From contig CATWSG010000001.1 of the NCBI GenBank assembly GCA_958353395.1, forward strand, positions 112,192 to 176,191: 64,000 nt of DNA, written 5' to 3'. This DNA is from an uncultured Collinsella sp. Its GTDB lineage: Bacteria > Actinomycetota > Coriobacteriia > Coriobacteriales > Coriobacteriaceae. The position numbers and the translations under genes were made by a program. How positions within the stretch are numbered: position 1 is the first letter of the stretch; every line of letters begins with the position of its first letter. This document shows, one piece after another, positions 26,492 to 35,234 of this stretch. Below the pieces are notes generated by a model that saw nothing but the letters and a program-made list of their open reading frames with translations, did no database searches and had not been told where the DNA came from.

Positions 26492-26581
26492 CTCGACCAC
26501 TCCTTTCGTTACGCGACCATTGGACCATATCGACTATAAAATCCGTGTTAAGCGCGATTTGGAATGTGCAAGGAGACTGTT

Positions 26582-27256
26582 ATGCGTATTTTGATCGTCG
26601 AAGACGAGCGAGCACTGTGCGATGCAATCGCGCGCAGCTTGCGAAACTTGGCGTACAGCGTCGACTGCTGTCACGATGGACAGGAGGCGCTCGACCTGCT
26701 GGGCGTCGAAGTCTTTGACCTCGTGGTACTCGACCTCAACCTTCCCCGTATCGATGGCATGACCGTGCTCAGGGAACTTAGGAAAACCGACTGCGAGACC
26801 AAGGTGCTGATTCTGTCCGCACGTGGCGAAGTATCCGATAAAGTCGACGGACTCGATGCCGGCGCCAACGATTACCTCACCAAGCCGTTTCATCTGGACG
26901 AACTTGCGGCAAGGATCCGCAGCCTTACCCTCAGGCGCTTCGCACAAAGCGACATAGTATTAACCTGCGGAAAGCTCCGCTTTGACACCAAGGCGCGCAT
27001 CGCTTCCGTGGACAGCGAGGCTCTATCTCTTACGCGCAAGGAAACGGGAATCTTGGAATACCTGATGCTTAATCAGGGGCGTCCGGTAAGTCAAGAGGAG
27101 CTTATCGAGCACGTTTGGGATAGCAGCGTGAACAGCTTTAGCAACGCAACCCGCGTTCATATCTCGTCACTCCGCAAAAAGCTGCGCAGCGCTTTGGGAT
27201 ACGACCCGATTCGCAATCGGATTGGAGAGGGCTACGTTATGGAGGATGGAGAATGA
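26582..27256 (+). CDS. OmpR-family response regulator
   Basis: The 224-residue protein has a receiver domain with the phosphoacceptor Asp51 (LVVLDLNLPRIDGM), the conserved KPF lysine, and a C-terminal winged helix (TRKETGILEYLMLNQGRPVS ... RVHISSLRKKL). AAGGAG precedes ATG 26582. It overlaps the kinase gene by four bases. It is transcribed away from the redox operon, so it is a strong candidate for that operon's regulator (inference). Confidence 0.95.
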   Translation: MRILIVEDERALCDAIARSLRNLAYSVDCCHDGQEALDLLGVEVFDLVVLDLNLPRIDGMTVLRELRKTDCETKVLILSARGEVSDKVDGLDAGANDYLTKPFHLDELAARIRSLTLRRFAQSDIVLTCGKLRFDTKARIASVDSEALSLTRKETGILEYLMLNQGRPVSQEELIEHVWDSSVNSFSNATRVHISSLRKKLRSALGYDPIRNRIGEGYVMEDGE

Positions 27257-28404
27257 AAGGGCTTTCGCTGCAATGGCGCATAACGATTATGACGGCACTG
27301 CTCACGTGTGCGGCATGCGTGCTGACGAACTGCCTGGTCGGCTATACGGGCATGCGCTACATGGACGCCATCGGCAGTGACATCTCGGCCCTTAACGCAA
27401 CCGGCGAAGACTCACCCCAGGCGTTCGACCCAACGAAAGCGACCCCCGATGACAAGGTCACGATCGTCGTAAACGACGCACAGGAGTCTTTTGGCACGAC
27501 AGCCTGGTGCATCACGGCTGGAGTCACGCTCCTTGGCGGCGTGCTGGCATACTTTGTGAGCGGCCGTGCGCTCAAACCGCTACGGGCTTTTGCAGCCCAG
27601 GTTGAGCGTGTGCAGCCTGACAACCTAAGCGAAATCAGACTCAGTGAAGATGTGCCCACCGAGCTACAACGATGCAGCGCCTCTTTCAACGACATGATCG
27701 CCCGTCTTGGCGAAGGGTTCTCTGCACAGCGTCAGTTTACCGGCAACGCCGCACACGAGCTGCGCACCCCGCTCGCCCTTATGCAAGCACAGATTGAACT
27801 ATTCATCTCCGAGCACTCCGGTTTGCAACCCGAAACAGCCGAGCTGCTCGGCCTGCTACAAGAACAAACCGAGCGCATGTCTCGAATGGCCAAGGTATTG
27901 CTCGAGATGAGTGAGCTGCGCAGCGTTCCTTGCGAGGACGATGTGGAACTTGGTCCCTTGTCCGAAGAGGTCCTCAGCGACCTTGCGCCACTTGCCGAAA
28001 ATAAGGGCATAGCCCTCAATTGTGCTGGAGACGCTTTAGTAATCGGGAGCGACACGCTCCTCTATCGGCTGGTGTTTAACCTGGTCGAAAATGCCATCCG
28101 ATACAGCCACCCCGGCTCGACTGTCAACGTCTCCATCTGCGACAACGACAGCCACGTGCTCCTGCGAGTCGAGGACCAGGGCCCGGGAATACCCAAGCAG
28201 TACCGTGAGAGCATCTTCCAACCATTCTTTCGCCTGGATAAATCCCGCAGCAGGGCATACGGCGGCGCAGGACTCGGGCTAGCGCTTGTCTGGGAGATTG
28301 CAGCGCTTCACGGTGGCACGGTAGAGGTCGAAGCAAGTTCCGAGGACGGGACTACCATGCTCGTAAGCCTTCCAAAACGATCCGCAGCGTTACCCGAACA
28401 GTAA
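27253..28404 (+). CDS. Membrane sensor histidine kinase
   Basis: The 383-residue kinase has helices at about 10-33 and 83-103 flanking a ~50-residue external sensor, then a HAMP-like linker. HisKA follows with His168 in FTGNAAHELRTPLAL, then an ATPase domain (NLVENAIRYS, DQGPGIP, GAGLGLAL). It is coupled by ATGA overlap to the response regulator and is its cognate kinase. The small sensor region contains no obvious binding fold. Confidence 0.94.
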   Translation: MKGLSLQWRITIMTALLTCAACVLTNCLVGYTGMRYMDAIGSDISALNATGEDSPQAFDPTKATPDDKVTIVVNDAQESFGTTAWCITAGVTLLGGVLAYFVSGRALKPLRAFAAQVERVQPDNLSEIRLSEDVPTELQRCSASFNDMIARLGEGFSAQRQFTGNAAHELRTPLALMQAQIELFISEHSGLQPETAELLGLLQEQTERMSRMAKVLLEMSELRSVPCEDDVELGPLSEEVLSDLAPLAENKGIALNCAGDALVIGSDTLLYRLVFNLVENAIRYSHPGSTVNVSICDNDSHVLLRVEDQGPGIPKQYRESIFQPFFRLDKSRSRAYGGAGLGLALVWEIAALHGGTVEVEASSEDGTTMLVSLPKRSAALPEQ

Positions 28405-28471
28405 AACGAAAGGGGTCTCGAGCAACAGGAGTACAATTGCTGCATTGTTGCCACCTGATGGGAGATGGAAG

Positions 28472-29476
28472 ATGGACTGCGATGGCTACCCACGCGTTCC
28501 CATGCCGTTGATGTGCACCGCCTTTGTGCCGGGGCAGATTGACGCTGCGGTTGCAGGCATTTCCGACCCCGATTCGCGCGCCATTGCCACGGCAGAAGCG
28601 CTGTACTTTCGCGGACAGGCCGCCATCGCTGCCAAGACGGCGCGCCCCTATCTTGACGCCACTGATCCCGCGCTGCGCTATTCTGCATGCTTTATCTGCG
28701 GATACGCCAGTCTGTCGCTCAACCGTATCGCCGACGCCCGCCGGTGCCTTGCTGGCATCCTCGATACGCCGGCCGACGAGGAATCGCCCGCCATCCACGC
28801 CACGCATATCCTGTTCGCCTCGGCCGCGAGCGTCCTACTGCACTTGCCTTCCCCGTATTCTGCTGAAGAGTTTTATCCACTTGCGGCGCATCTGCCCGAA
28901 GGCCTGCGCCTATTCGCCAGCTACGTGATGGCGCACGCCTTGTATCTGCGCGGCGAATACGGCCGCAGCCTGGGCATGGCGGAAAACGCCCTGATTATGA
29001 AACAGGGAAGCTATCCAATCTCGGAACTGTTCCTGCACCTGGCAGCTTCCATGGCATGCATGAGCCTCAAGGACATCGACGCCGCAAAAACGCACTTCGG
29101 AGCCTCTTGGAACATTGCGCGCCCCGACGGCCTTATCGAGCTCATTGGCGAGCACCACGGCCTTTTGCAGGGACTCATCGAGGCATGCCTAAAATCGCAA
29201 TACCCTGACGATTTCGCACGCATCATCGAGATTACGTATCGATTCAGCTACGGCTGGCGACGCATCCACAACCCCGATTCGGGCGAGGACGTGGCCGACG
29301 ATTTAACGACCACAGAGTTCACCATGGCCATGCTCGCCTGCCGCGGATGGACCAACGCCGAAATCGCACGCCACATGGAAGTATCGCCGGGCACTGTTAA
29401 AAACCGCCTATCAGGAGTGTATGCCAAACTTGGTATCGGAACTCGCGCCGAGCTGGTCGCGCATATGTTGCGTTAG
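28472..29476 (+). CDS. LuxR-type regulator with helical-repeat N-terminus
   Basis: The 334-residue protein ends in a LuxR HTH (TTTEFTMAMLACRGWTNAEI, then MEVSPGTVKNRLSGVYAKLGIG). The first ~250 residues are alternating helices rich in Ala/Leu/Tyr, as in TPR-like sensor regions of MalT-type regulators, but there is no P-loop. GGGAG sits seven bases before ATG 28472. It lies 158 bases upstream of the giant surface protein gene on the same strand and may control it (inference from position). Confidence 0.85.
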   Translation: MDCDGYPRVPMPLMCTAFVPGQIDAAVAGISDPDSRAIATAEALYFRGQAAIAAKTARPYLDATDPALRYSACFICGYASLSLNRIADARRCLAGILDTPADEESPAIHATHILFASAASVLLHLPSPYSAEEFYPLAAHLPEGLRLFASYVMAHALYLRGEYGRSLGMAENALIMKQGSYPISELFLHLAASMACMSLKDIDAAKTHFGASWNIARPDGLIELIGEHHGLLQGLIEACLKSQYPDDFARIIEITYRFSYGWRRIHNPDSGEDVADDLTTTEFTMAMLACRGWTNAEIARHMEVSPGTVKNRLSGVYAKLGIGTRAELVAHMLR

Positions 29477-29633
29477 CGGCCAGACTGCCCGGCGTATCGA
29501 AAGCGCTCCGGGGGGCTGACGCTTTCGCGCGCTCAAATTGGACATTTTGGTCCCCGAACGGCACTACCGCCACGGGGCACCTTCTCGCAAAATTGGATTA
29601 TTTCCACCGATACCTGCGGGATGGGAGCCAAAG

Positions 29634-32600
29634 ATGCTTGATCGCCGTTCGTTACTTGTTGCCGGAGCATCCTCGCTGGCGAGCATTATGTTGCCGCGCG
29701 TGCCGGGAAGCGCAAATGCCTTCATATTGCCGTTCGCGCCCACCGAAGTCTATGCCGACGAAGAAGACCCCTTCAGGGTGCTCGTTCTCTCGCGCACAAT
29801 GTTTGGTGTGGTCGTGGTCGACGTCGCCAACAAGAATACGCCCATCAAGGGAGCCCAGGTCACGCTCGCGTCGCGTTATGCCGCGGGCAAGCAGCTCTCC
29901 GCCACGACCGACGACGAGGGCACGGCCATCTTTGAGGTCACCCCTCTTTCGGAAGGCTACGTGGACGAGGCGACGCTTCTCGACGCGTACGACTTTAACG
30001 GCGGCATCTCCATTAGCATGGCGGGCTACCGTGATGTCGAGATTCCCCTTGCGCGTATCCAGGGCGGCACCGCCATAACCGCGCCCACGCGTCCGCTCTC
30101 CGATGGCGAGCCGTACTTTCGACAGCTCACGTTCGACGAATGGGACATCCAGTACGCCGATGCCACGTTTATGGCAATGCCGAAGGACGACACGGCAAAC
30201 GACCAACCCGACACGCACGCCTTTACCGTGCAGGCACATCTGCCACAGGGTGGACAGGCAACGCTGCACATCAACAAGGTAATGCCCGCCACGAGTAGCT
30301 CACCCGAAACCGTCACGCAGATTGGCCAAGTCAAGGCCAGCGCATCGGGCACGAATAATCTGGCGATGTTCACGCTCGAAGACAAGTTCCTCGATGCAGC
30401 GTCAAACCTTCTGGAGGAAGGATGCAAGCTGCGCTTTGTCCTCGACTATCAGGGCAAAACCTATACACTCTCCTCCCCCATGGCCGTTGTCACCGCGCCG
30501 GCCGCAAAGGCAGAATCGGGCTCGACCACCATCATTCCCACTACCATGGACCAAGAGATCACCCCGTTTGATTTCCCCGCGGCGTTTCCCGGCATCGGCG
30601 GCAATAAGTTCACGTGCTGGATGCCCTCATTTCCCATTTTGTTCGATTTCTCTTTTGCCGGGTACGTGCTGTTTGGCGGAGGATACAAACCGGTCGGCTA
30701 CATGAACGATTCAGGCAATCCGGATCCGGAGTACTGGAAGAAGTCACCGCGTGAGTCGGGTGCCAAGCAGGCAAACCGCTACCTCGACGAGATGGAGGGG
30801 AAGTGGAATCAGTACAAGAGTATGAGTGCCGGTTCGGGCACCGATCCAAGGAACACCAAGCTGCTTCGCCACCATTGCACGCTGCTGTTCACGATGGATA
30901 TCGCCACACAGCTGTACGGCTCGCTCGTCTACGATTGGGTGGGCAAAACCTGGGGTAACAACAACGACCCCGCATACGGCAATATTAAGGCCCTCTTCCA
31001 GGTAAGAACCGACCTCAATTGGACCGAGCAGTTTACCCTAGGACCGGTGCCGTTTTTCCTAAACGTCAACCCCTGGGTGCTGGCGAAGCTGGCGCTCGCC
31101 GTGGGTGCCCACACGCACGGCAGCGGCGCGGCGTTTTTCAAGAACATTTCGCTCGACTATTCCAACACGTCGGGCTCATTCACTATCCAGATCGGGCTTG
31201 CCGTCACCTTTGGCGCCGGCGTTGCAGGCGTCGCCTCGTCTGCCGTGCGTGGCGCCGCATCCCTCACCCTGTTCATTGGGTACGAGAAGGCGGACGGGCA
31301 CCAGCTTCCGCGGCTGCGCGTGGGTGCAGACGTCGATGTCGATGTGATACTCCAGTTCCTAATGTTCAAGTGGACCACCAAGGCTTGGTCGGGGTCGTGG
31401 CCCACACTCCTCGATTCGTGGAATATGTCGGTGAACAATGGCAACCAGTATGTGCTCCAGCGCTCTGAGCTCGCATTGGGTGGAGATACGCCTTACACGC
31501 TGGATGCCCGCTTCGGCTCGGCCGACAACGCCGAGGCAGGTGGCGTGCCGCAGTTTATCGCGTCGGCCACCATCGTCACCAACGCCGAGCTGCTCGCACG
31601 CGCCGAGGTTGCAGCCACCGCGATAAACGTCGCGCCTGTCGTGCGCGATTGGGATCAAGCGGTCACGCGCATTGAGCTCGAGGCGGATGCAGAAAGCGAC
31701 GACACGGGACAGGTCGAGCATTTCGTCCACGCACTGATAGAGAACGACGAAAACGCCGCGCCGATGTATGAGTACACCCATATCAGGCAGGCGGCGAACG
31801 CCGTTGCGGACCCCAACGCCAATTCTGCTGGTGTATCGGAGGACGAGCGTGGCGGCATCAAGCCCTCGAGCGACAACGTGCTGTTTACTGGCGTGCTCAG
31901 CGAAGCCCACATGAAGCTGGCAATGATTGCCGGCGTAGAATGCCTGTTCCGTATCGCCTCGGTGCACTACGGCGACAATGGCCGCTCGCGCCTGGTGGTG
32001 CACACAAAGGCAAACGGCACGTGGTCTGCCCCCATGCCCGTGGACTTCCCCCTTGGCTTTGGCGAGGGCGACGTGGAGCGCGACGGCATATTCGATTACG
32101 ACTTCGACGTAGTGGAATATACGGACGGAAGAGAAAACCAGGACGCCTACGTGCTGCTGGTCTCGGGCGAGCGCCCCGACGGCGACAACACCCTTTTCGA
32201 TACGGCAAGCACAGCCGGCATACTGTCCGTTGTGCGCCTGCGCATAAGCAACGACGGAGTTCGCGTGATGTCGCACACGTCGTGGCGCAGCATCTCGCGC
32301 GGCCGCCTTCAGGAGGATGGCCACCATTGTCTGCAGTGTCCACGCATCACGGTGGGCAAGACGCTGGTCGACGGGCGCCTGTCGGGCGCTTACCTCCACC
32401 GCCGCGGAACCACCGCGGAAAAGGCGATCGGCAGCGAGGCTGAGGTTGCGCTGGAGTGCTTCACCCTGTGGTCGGATGATTTGGGCGACAGCCTCACGTT
32501 CCGTCAGGTCCTCCGCTTTCCGCAAGCGCCATCGAGCATCGAGCTGGGCGTACCCGAGAATATCAACGGCAAAATGGTGGTGCCCGTTGCATACGAAACT

Positions 32601-34001
32601 GCAAACGGTTGTGGCTGCGCATCGTATGCCGTGATCGGCCAGTCCATCGCGGGTTGGGGCGTTATGCCACCAGATGCCACAGTACCCCACGCGGTGCCGT
32701 GGCCACAACATTCGGGCTTTTTGGCAACCGTCAACGAGCAACTGCAGCATATTACTTGGACGCGAGGCGCATCGGCATTTGCAACGCAGCCCGTGGGTGC
32801 CGCAGGCTGTGGCCCGGCATCGTTTAGCGCAAGCAACAACGGCCGGTGCGTGATGTACGTAGAGAACACCGATGGCAAGGTGGGGCAAACCTACGACGAA
32901 GAAGGCAACCCGATAGCAGTGATGGGCAAGCACTTCCGCATCTTCGCCAGCGCCTTGGCAGGCGATCTGTTCACGGAGCCGTTCGTGATGTGCGAGCTGG
33001 ACCATCCCATCGATCAGATAACGACATTTTTGACGTCGGGAGGCATGCTCTCCGCGCTCGCCACGCACATTGTGAGCGCGGAGAAGAGCGAGGCGGAGCT
33101 GCACGGCATCGAAGTACCCTTGGTGGCGTGTGCCACTCCGACGGGCGCGGTCGCTACCTCGGGCGCGGTGGTGCCCGGGGCAGCAGGCGAATCCTTCATG
33201 GTCACGGTGCGAAACGACGGCAACACCTTGCTGACCGCCGGCACGATCGATCTGTACCGAGAGGGTTCCAGCCAGCCGTTCTCCAGCGCATCCATCGGAT
33301 TCGGAGTGAACGCACGCATGGCTTCGATCTACGATCCAGAGCTTGCCAAGGACGCTTCGGCCAACGACATGGCACACGTGAAGTACGCGCTCGAGACGCT
33401 GGGCGCACGTTTTGCAACGCACCCGCTGGTAGCCGACAACGGCAACGCCGTGCTGGCACCGGGTTGCACGGCACAGTTCCGCATGAGCTTCGCCATTCCC
33501 GAGAGTTGGAGCGACGAAGTGGGCAAACGCGTAACGCTGTATGCGAAGGCGCGTAATCTGGTGGCGCTCGATCCTGTAACGCTCGAGGAAATTCGACCGG
33601 GCGCAAACTCGGCGCTGGGTGCCGTGCTGCACGAACTTCATGTGCCCGACGCAGCATGCGAGCGCTCGGAAGTTCAGGTCGGCGTATGCGGCAGCGCGGA
33701 TACGATAGGACTTCACGACGCCCCGATGACAGCAGACGGCGATGGTGGCTCGAGTGGCGGCGGTACTGACAAGGGCGGCGGCTCCGGCGGAAGCAGCTCC
33801 GGCAGTGGCAAGGACCACGGCAATAACAAGCGCTCCGGAAAAGCGGGCGCGCTTGCGGGCACGGGCGATGTCAACGCTCCCCTTACGGCAGCCGCTGCAG
33901 CACTCGCCGCGGCAGGCGCCGGCCTTATCGCCTACAGCGCCCGCCGCACGGCGCTCGAAGCCGACACCGCCAATGAGGTCAATTCGGATAGGCCTCGCTA
34001 G
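29634..34001 (+). CDS. 1455-residue cell-wall-anchored surface protein with LAGTG sorting signal
   Basis: The protein starts MLDRRSLLVAGASSLASIML, a signal peptide with a twin-arginine-like RRSLL motif and an A-N-A cleavage site. Residues ~50-135 look like a carboxypeptidase-regulatory-like beta-sandwich (TPIKGAQVTLASRYAAGKQL ... TTDDEGTAIFEV). A long beta-rich body of no recognised family follows. The end has a Gly/Ser/Lys linker and the sorting signal LAGTGD, a hydrophobic Ala-rich helix and ARR, which fits an actinobacterial class E-type (LAXTG) sortase. No sortase is encoded nearby. GGGAG precedes ATG 29634. A hairpin terminator follows. The function, perhaps adhesion or glycan handling, is unknown. 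Confidence 0.85.
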   Translation: MLDRRSLLVAGASSLASIMLPRVPGSANAFILPFAPTEVYADEEDPFRVLVLSRTMFGVVVVDVANKNTPIKGAQVTLASRYAAGKQLSATTDDEGTAIFEVTPLSEGYVDEATLLDAYDFNGGISISMAGYRDVEIPLARIQGGTAITAPTRPLSDGEPYFRQLTFDEWDIQYADATFMAMPKDDTANDQPDTHAFTVQAHLPQGGQATLHINKVMPATSSSPETVTQIGQVKASASGTNNLAMFTLEDKFLDAASNLLEEGCKLRFVLDYQGKTYTLSSPMAVVTAPAAKAESGSTTIIPTTMDQEITPFDFPAAFPGIGGNKFTCWMPSFPILFDFSFAGYVLFGGGYKPVGYMNDSGNPDPEYWKKSPRESGAKQANRYLDEMEGKWNQYKSMSAGSGTDPRNTKLLRHHCTLLFTMDIATQLYGSLVYDWVGKTWGNNNDPAYGNIKALFQVRTDLNWTEQFTLGPVPFFLNVNPWVLAKLALAVGAHTHGSGAAFFKNISLDYSNTSGSFTIQIGLAVTFGAGVAGVASSAVRGAASLTLFIGYEKADGHQLPRLRVGADVDVDVILQFLMFKWTTKAWSGSWPTLLDSWNMSVNNGNQYVLQRSELALGGDTPYTLDARFGSADNAEAGGVPQFIASATIVTNAELLARAEVAATAINVAPVVRDWDQAVTRIELEADAESDDTGQVEHFVHALIENDENAAPMYEYTHIRQAANAVADPNANSAGVSEDERGGIKPSSDNVLFTGVLSEAHMKLAMIAGVECLFRIASVHYGDNGRSRLVVHTKANGTWSAPMPVDFPLGFGEGDVERDGIFDYDFDVVEYTDGRENQDAYVLLVSGERPDGDNTLFDTASTAGILSVVRLRISNDGVRVMSHTSWRSISRGRLQEDGHHCLQCPRITVGKTLVDGRLSGAYLHRRGTTAEKAIGSEAEVALECFTLWSDDLGDSLTFRQVLRFPQAPSSIELGVPENINGKMVVPVAYETANGCGCASYAVIGQSIAGWGVMPPDATVPHAVPWPQHSGFLATVNEQLQHITWTRGASAFATQPVGAAGCGPASFSASNNGRCVMYVENTDGKVGQTYDEEGNPIAVMGKHFRIFASALAGDLFTEPFVMCELDHPIDQITTFLTSGGMLSALATHIVSAEKSEAELHGIEVPLVACATPTGAVATSGAVVPGAAGESFMVTVRNDGNTLLTAGTIDLYREGSSQPFSSASIGFGVNARMASIYDPELAKDASANDMAHVKYALETLGARFATHPLVADNGNAVLAPGCTAQFRMSFAIPESWSDEVGKRVTLYAKARNLVALDPVTLEEIRPGANSALGAVLHELHVPDAACERSEVQVGVCGSADTIGLHDAPMTADGDGGSSGGGTDKGGGSGGSSSGSGKDHGNNKRSGKAGALAGTGDVNAPLTAAAAALAAAGAGLIAYSARRTALEADTANEVNSDRPR

Positions 34002-34050
34002 CTCCTAGTTACTTTTGTGAGAGACGCCGACTCGGCTCATCGAACATCAA

Positions 34051-34084
34051 ATGGGCTGGTTCTGGATACCCAGAGCCAGCCCAT
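34051..34084. terminator. Bidirectional terminator hairpin
   Basis: ATGGGCTGGTTCTGG (34051-34065) and CCAGAGCCAGCCCAT (34070-34084) pair over 15 bp with one G-U, around a 4-base loop. They lie between the convergent surface protein and membrane protein genes. Confidence 0.85.
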
Positions 34085-34090
34085 TACACA

Positions 34091-34675
34091 TTAGATGTCG
34101 TCAGAGGAGTCGAGTTCTGCCTCGAGCTTGGCACGGCGTCTTTTCGCCGTGAAAAACGTTGCGCACAGGGCAGCAAACGTGGCCGCGAAAATCGTCGCAC
34201 CGCAGAACACGCCCGTGGCCAGGTTCGCCAACCAAAAGACGCTTTCGAGCGGTACGATCTGCGCCTCAGCGATACAGCGCATTGCGGCAATAACAAGCGC
34301 GAACGCGGCGCCGCTAAGACCGCTGACAAGCAGGAAATATCCAACAGGAAGATGCTCGGTTTGCCCAAAACGATTAGTATCGACATAGCCCTTCCGCGTT
34401 TGCAGTCCTGCGCAAATCAACATCACGAGAACGAGCCACAAATACATGGCTGCCTCGAACGGCGTTGCAAAGCCATGCGGCATTTCACTGGCGTCGCTGT
34501 GAACCCACGCAACCTGTCGAGCTATAAACTGGTAGAAAAAGATCATCAACATGCCAAACGAAAGCAGCACGAAACCAATCTTGTAGATCTTCGCGCTCTC
34601 AGCCTCCAGGCGCTCATCCTTTGGGCCGGCATATTCACGCCACTTTTGCACGAGTTTTAAATCTTCAAATTTCAT
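34091..34675 (-). CDS. Four-helix membrane protein paired with an XRE regulator
   Basis: The 194-residue protein has four membrane helices and charged ends (KFEDLKLVQKWREYAGPKDERLEAES; AKRRRAKLEAELDSSDD). Such proteins, annotated as DUF-only families, commonly follow a small XRE regulator, as here (9-base gap). The role is unknown; it may be a sensor or target of the regulator. Confidence 0.75.
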   Translation of the reverse strand: MKFEDLKLVQKWREYAGPKDERLEAESAKIYKIGFVLLSFGMLMIFFYQFIARQVAWVHSDASEMPHGFATPFEAAMYLWLVLVMLICAGLQTRKGYVDTNRFGQTEHLPVGYFLLVSGLSGAAFALVIAAMRCIAEAQIVPLESVFWLANLATGVFCGATIFAATFAALCATFFTAKRRRAKLEAELDSSDDI

Positions 34676-34684
34676 AGCGAACTC

Positions 34685-34915
34685 CTAAAGAGCGTCAGGG
34701 TCGACGCCGCTCTCGTCTTCCCAAAACAAGTCGTTCAACGTAACGCGCAGCACCTTACAGATTGCCACGCACAAATTGAGCGTGGGGTTGTAGCCGCCCG
34801 CCTCGATAAGACCGATAGTCTGGCGCGTAACGCCCACGGCCTCGGCCAAGTCGGCTTGCGAAAGGCCAGCCGCCGCGCGCGCCGCCTTCATGCGGAGGTT
34901 TTTCTTACCCGGCAT
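34685..34915 (-). CDS. Small XRE-family HTH regulator
   Basis: The 76-residue protein is a single HTH domain (KAARAAAGLSQADLAEAVGV, TRQTIGLIEAGGYNPTL) with a short acidic tail, the YozG/Cro-like type. AAAGGAG precedes ATG 34915. It is the first gene of a two-gene operon with the membrane protein. TGACAGA/ATATCTGTCA elements in the upstream region (34925-35005) may be its operator. Confidence 0.88.
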   Translation of the reverse strand: MPGKKNLRMKAARAAAGLSQADLAEAVGVTRQTIGLIEAGGYNPTLNLCVAICKVLRVTLNDLFWEDESGVDPDAL

Positions 34916-34924
34916 GGAGCTCCT

Positions 34925-35005
34925 TTCGTAAATGTGGACAGATATCCGTTGCAACATGACAGAAATATATTGCATCTATCAGAAGATGTCAACTATATCT
35001 GTCAT
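34925..35005. promoter_or_regulatory. Repeated (T)GACAGATAT-like elements upstream of the XRE gene
   Basis: GACAGATAT, TGACAGAAATATAT and the inverted ATATCTGTCA recur within about 75 bases directly upstream of the XRE start. This spacing is typical of operator half-sites for a small XRE repressor. No single perfect palindrome is seen. Confidence 0.4.
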
Positions 35006-35065
35006 TATGAAAATCATGTTCGTCATCGCCATGCGGACACAACAACTTCGATTCACTATTCAAAC

Positions 35066-35143
35066 TTACTCGGACAAAACCGACTCGGTTTTGGCCGAGT
35101 AAACAAATCTCCATCGAACTCCGAACGATTGTTCGATGGATTT
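35066..35143. other. Two tandem strong hairpins upstream of the topoisomerase genes
   Basis: Hairpin 1 (35066-35102) pairs TTACTCGG.CAAAACCGA with TCGGTTTTG.CCGAGTAA. Hairpin 2 (35105-35143) pairs AAATC.CCATCGAAC with GTTCGATGGATTT. Both lie in the 319-base gap between divergent genes. They may be attenuator or terminator structures, or supercoiling-sensitive cruciforms; no T run follows. Confidence 0.55.
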
Positions 35144-35234
35144 CGTGTTGGATGGAATCGTCTGTGGGCTGGGCTATGCTACCTTGACTATCTATATGAC
35201 TTAAACGCAGCAAGGGAGCACCGAGAGAGCGAGT

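Noticed and set aside
31359..33818. Long minus-strand frame (over 800 codons) inside the surface protein gene
   Set aside because: Antisense shadow of the LAGTG protein. The translation is Cys/His/Arg-rich with no domain, and there is no ribosome site.
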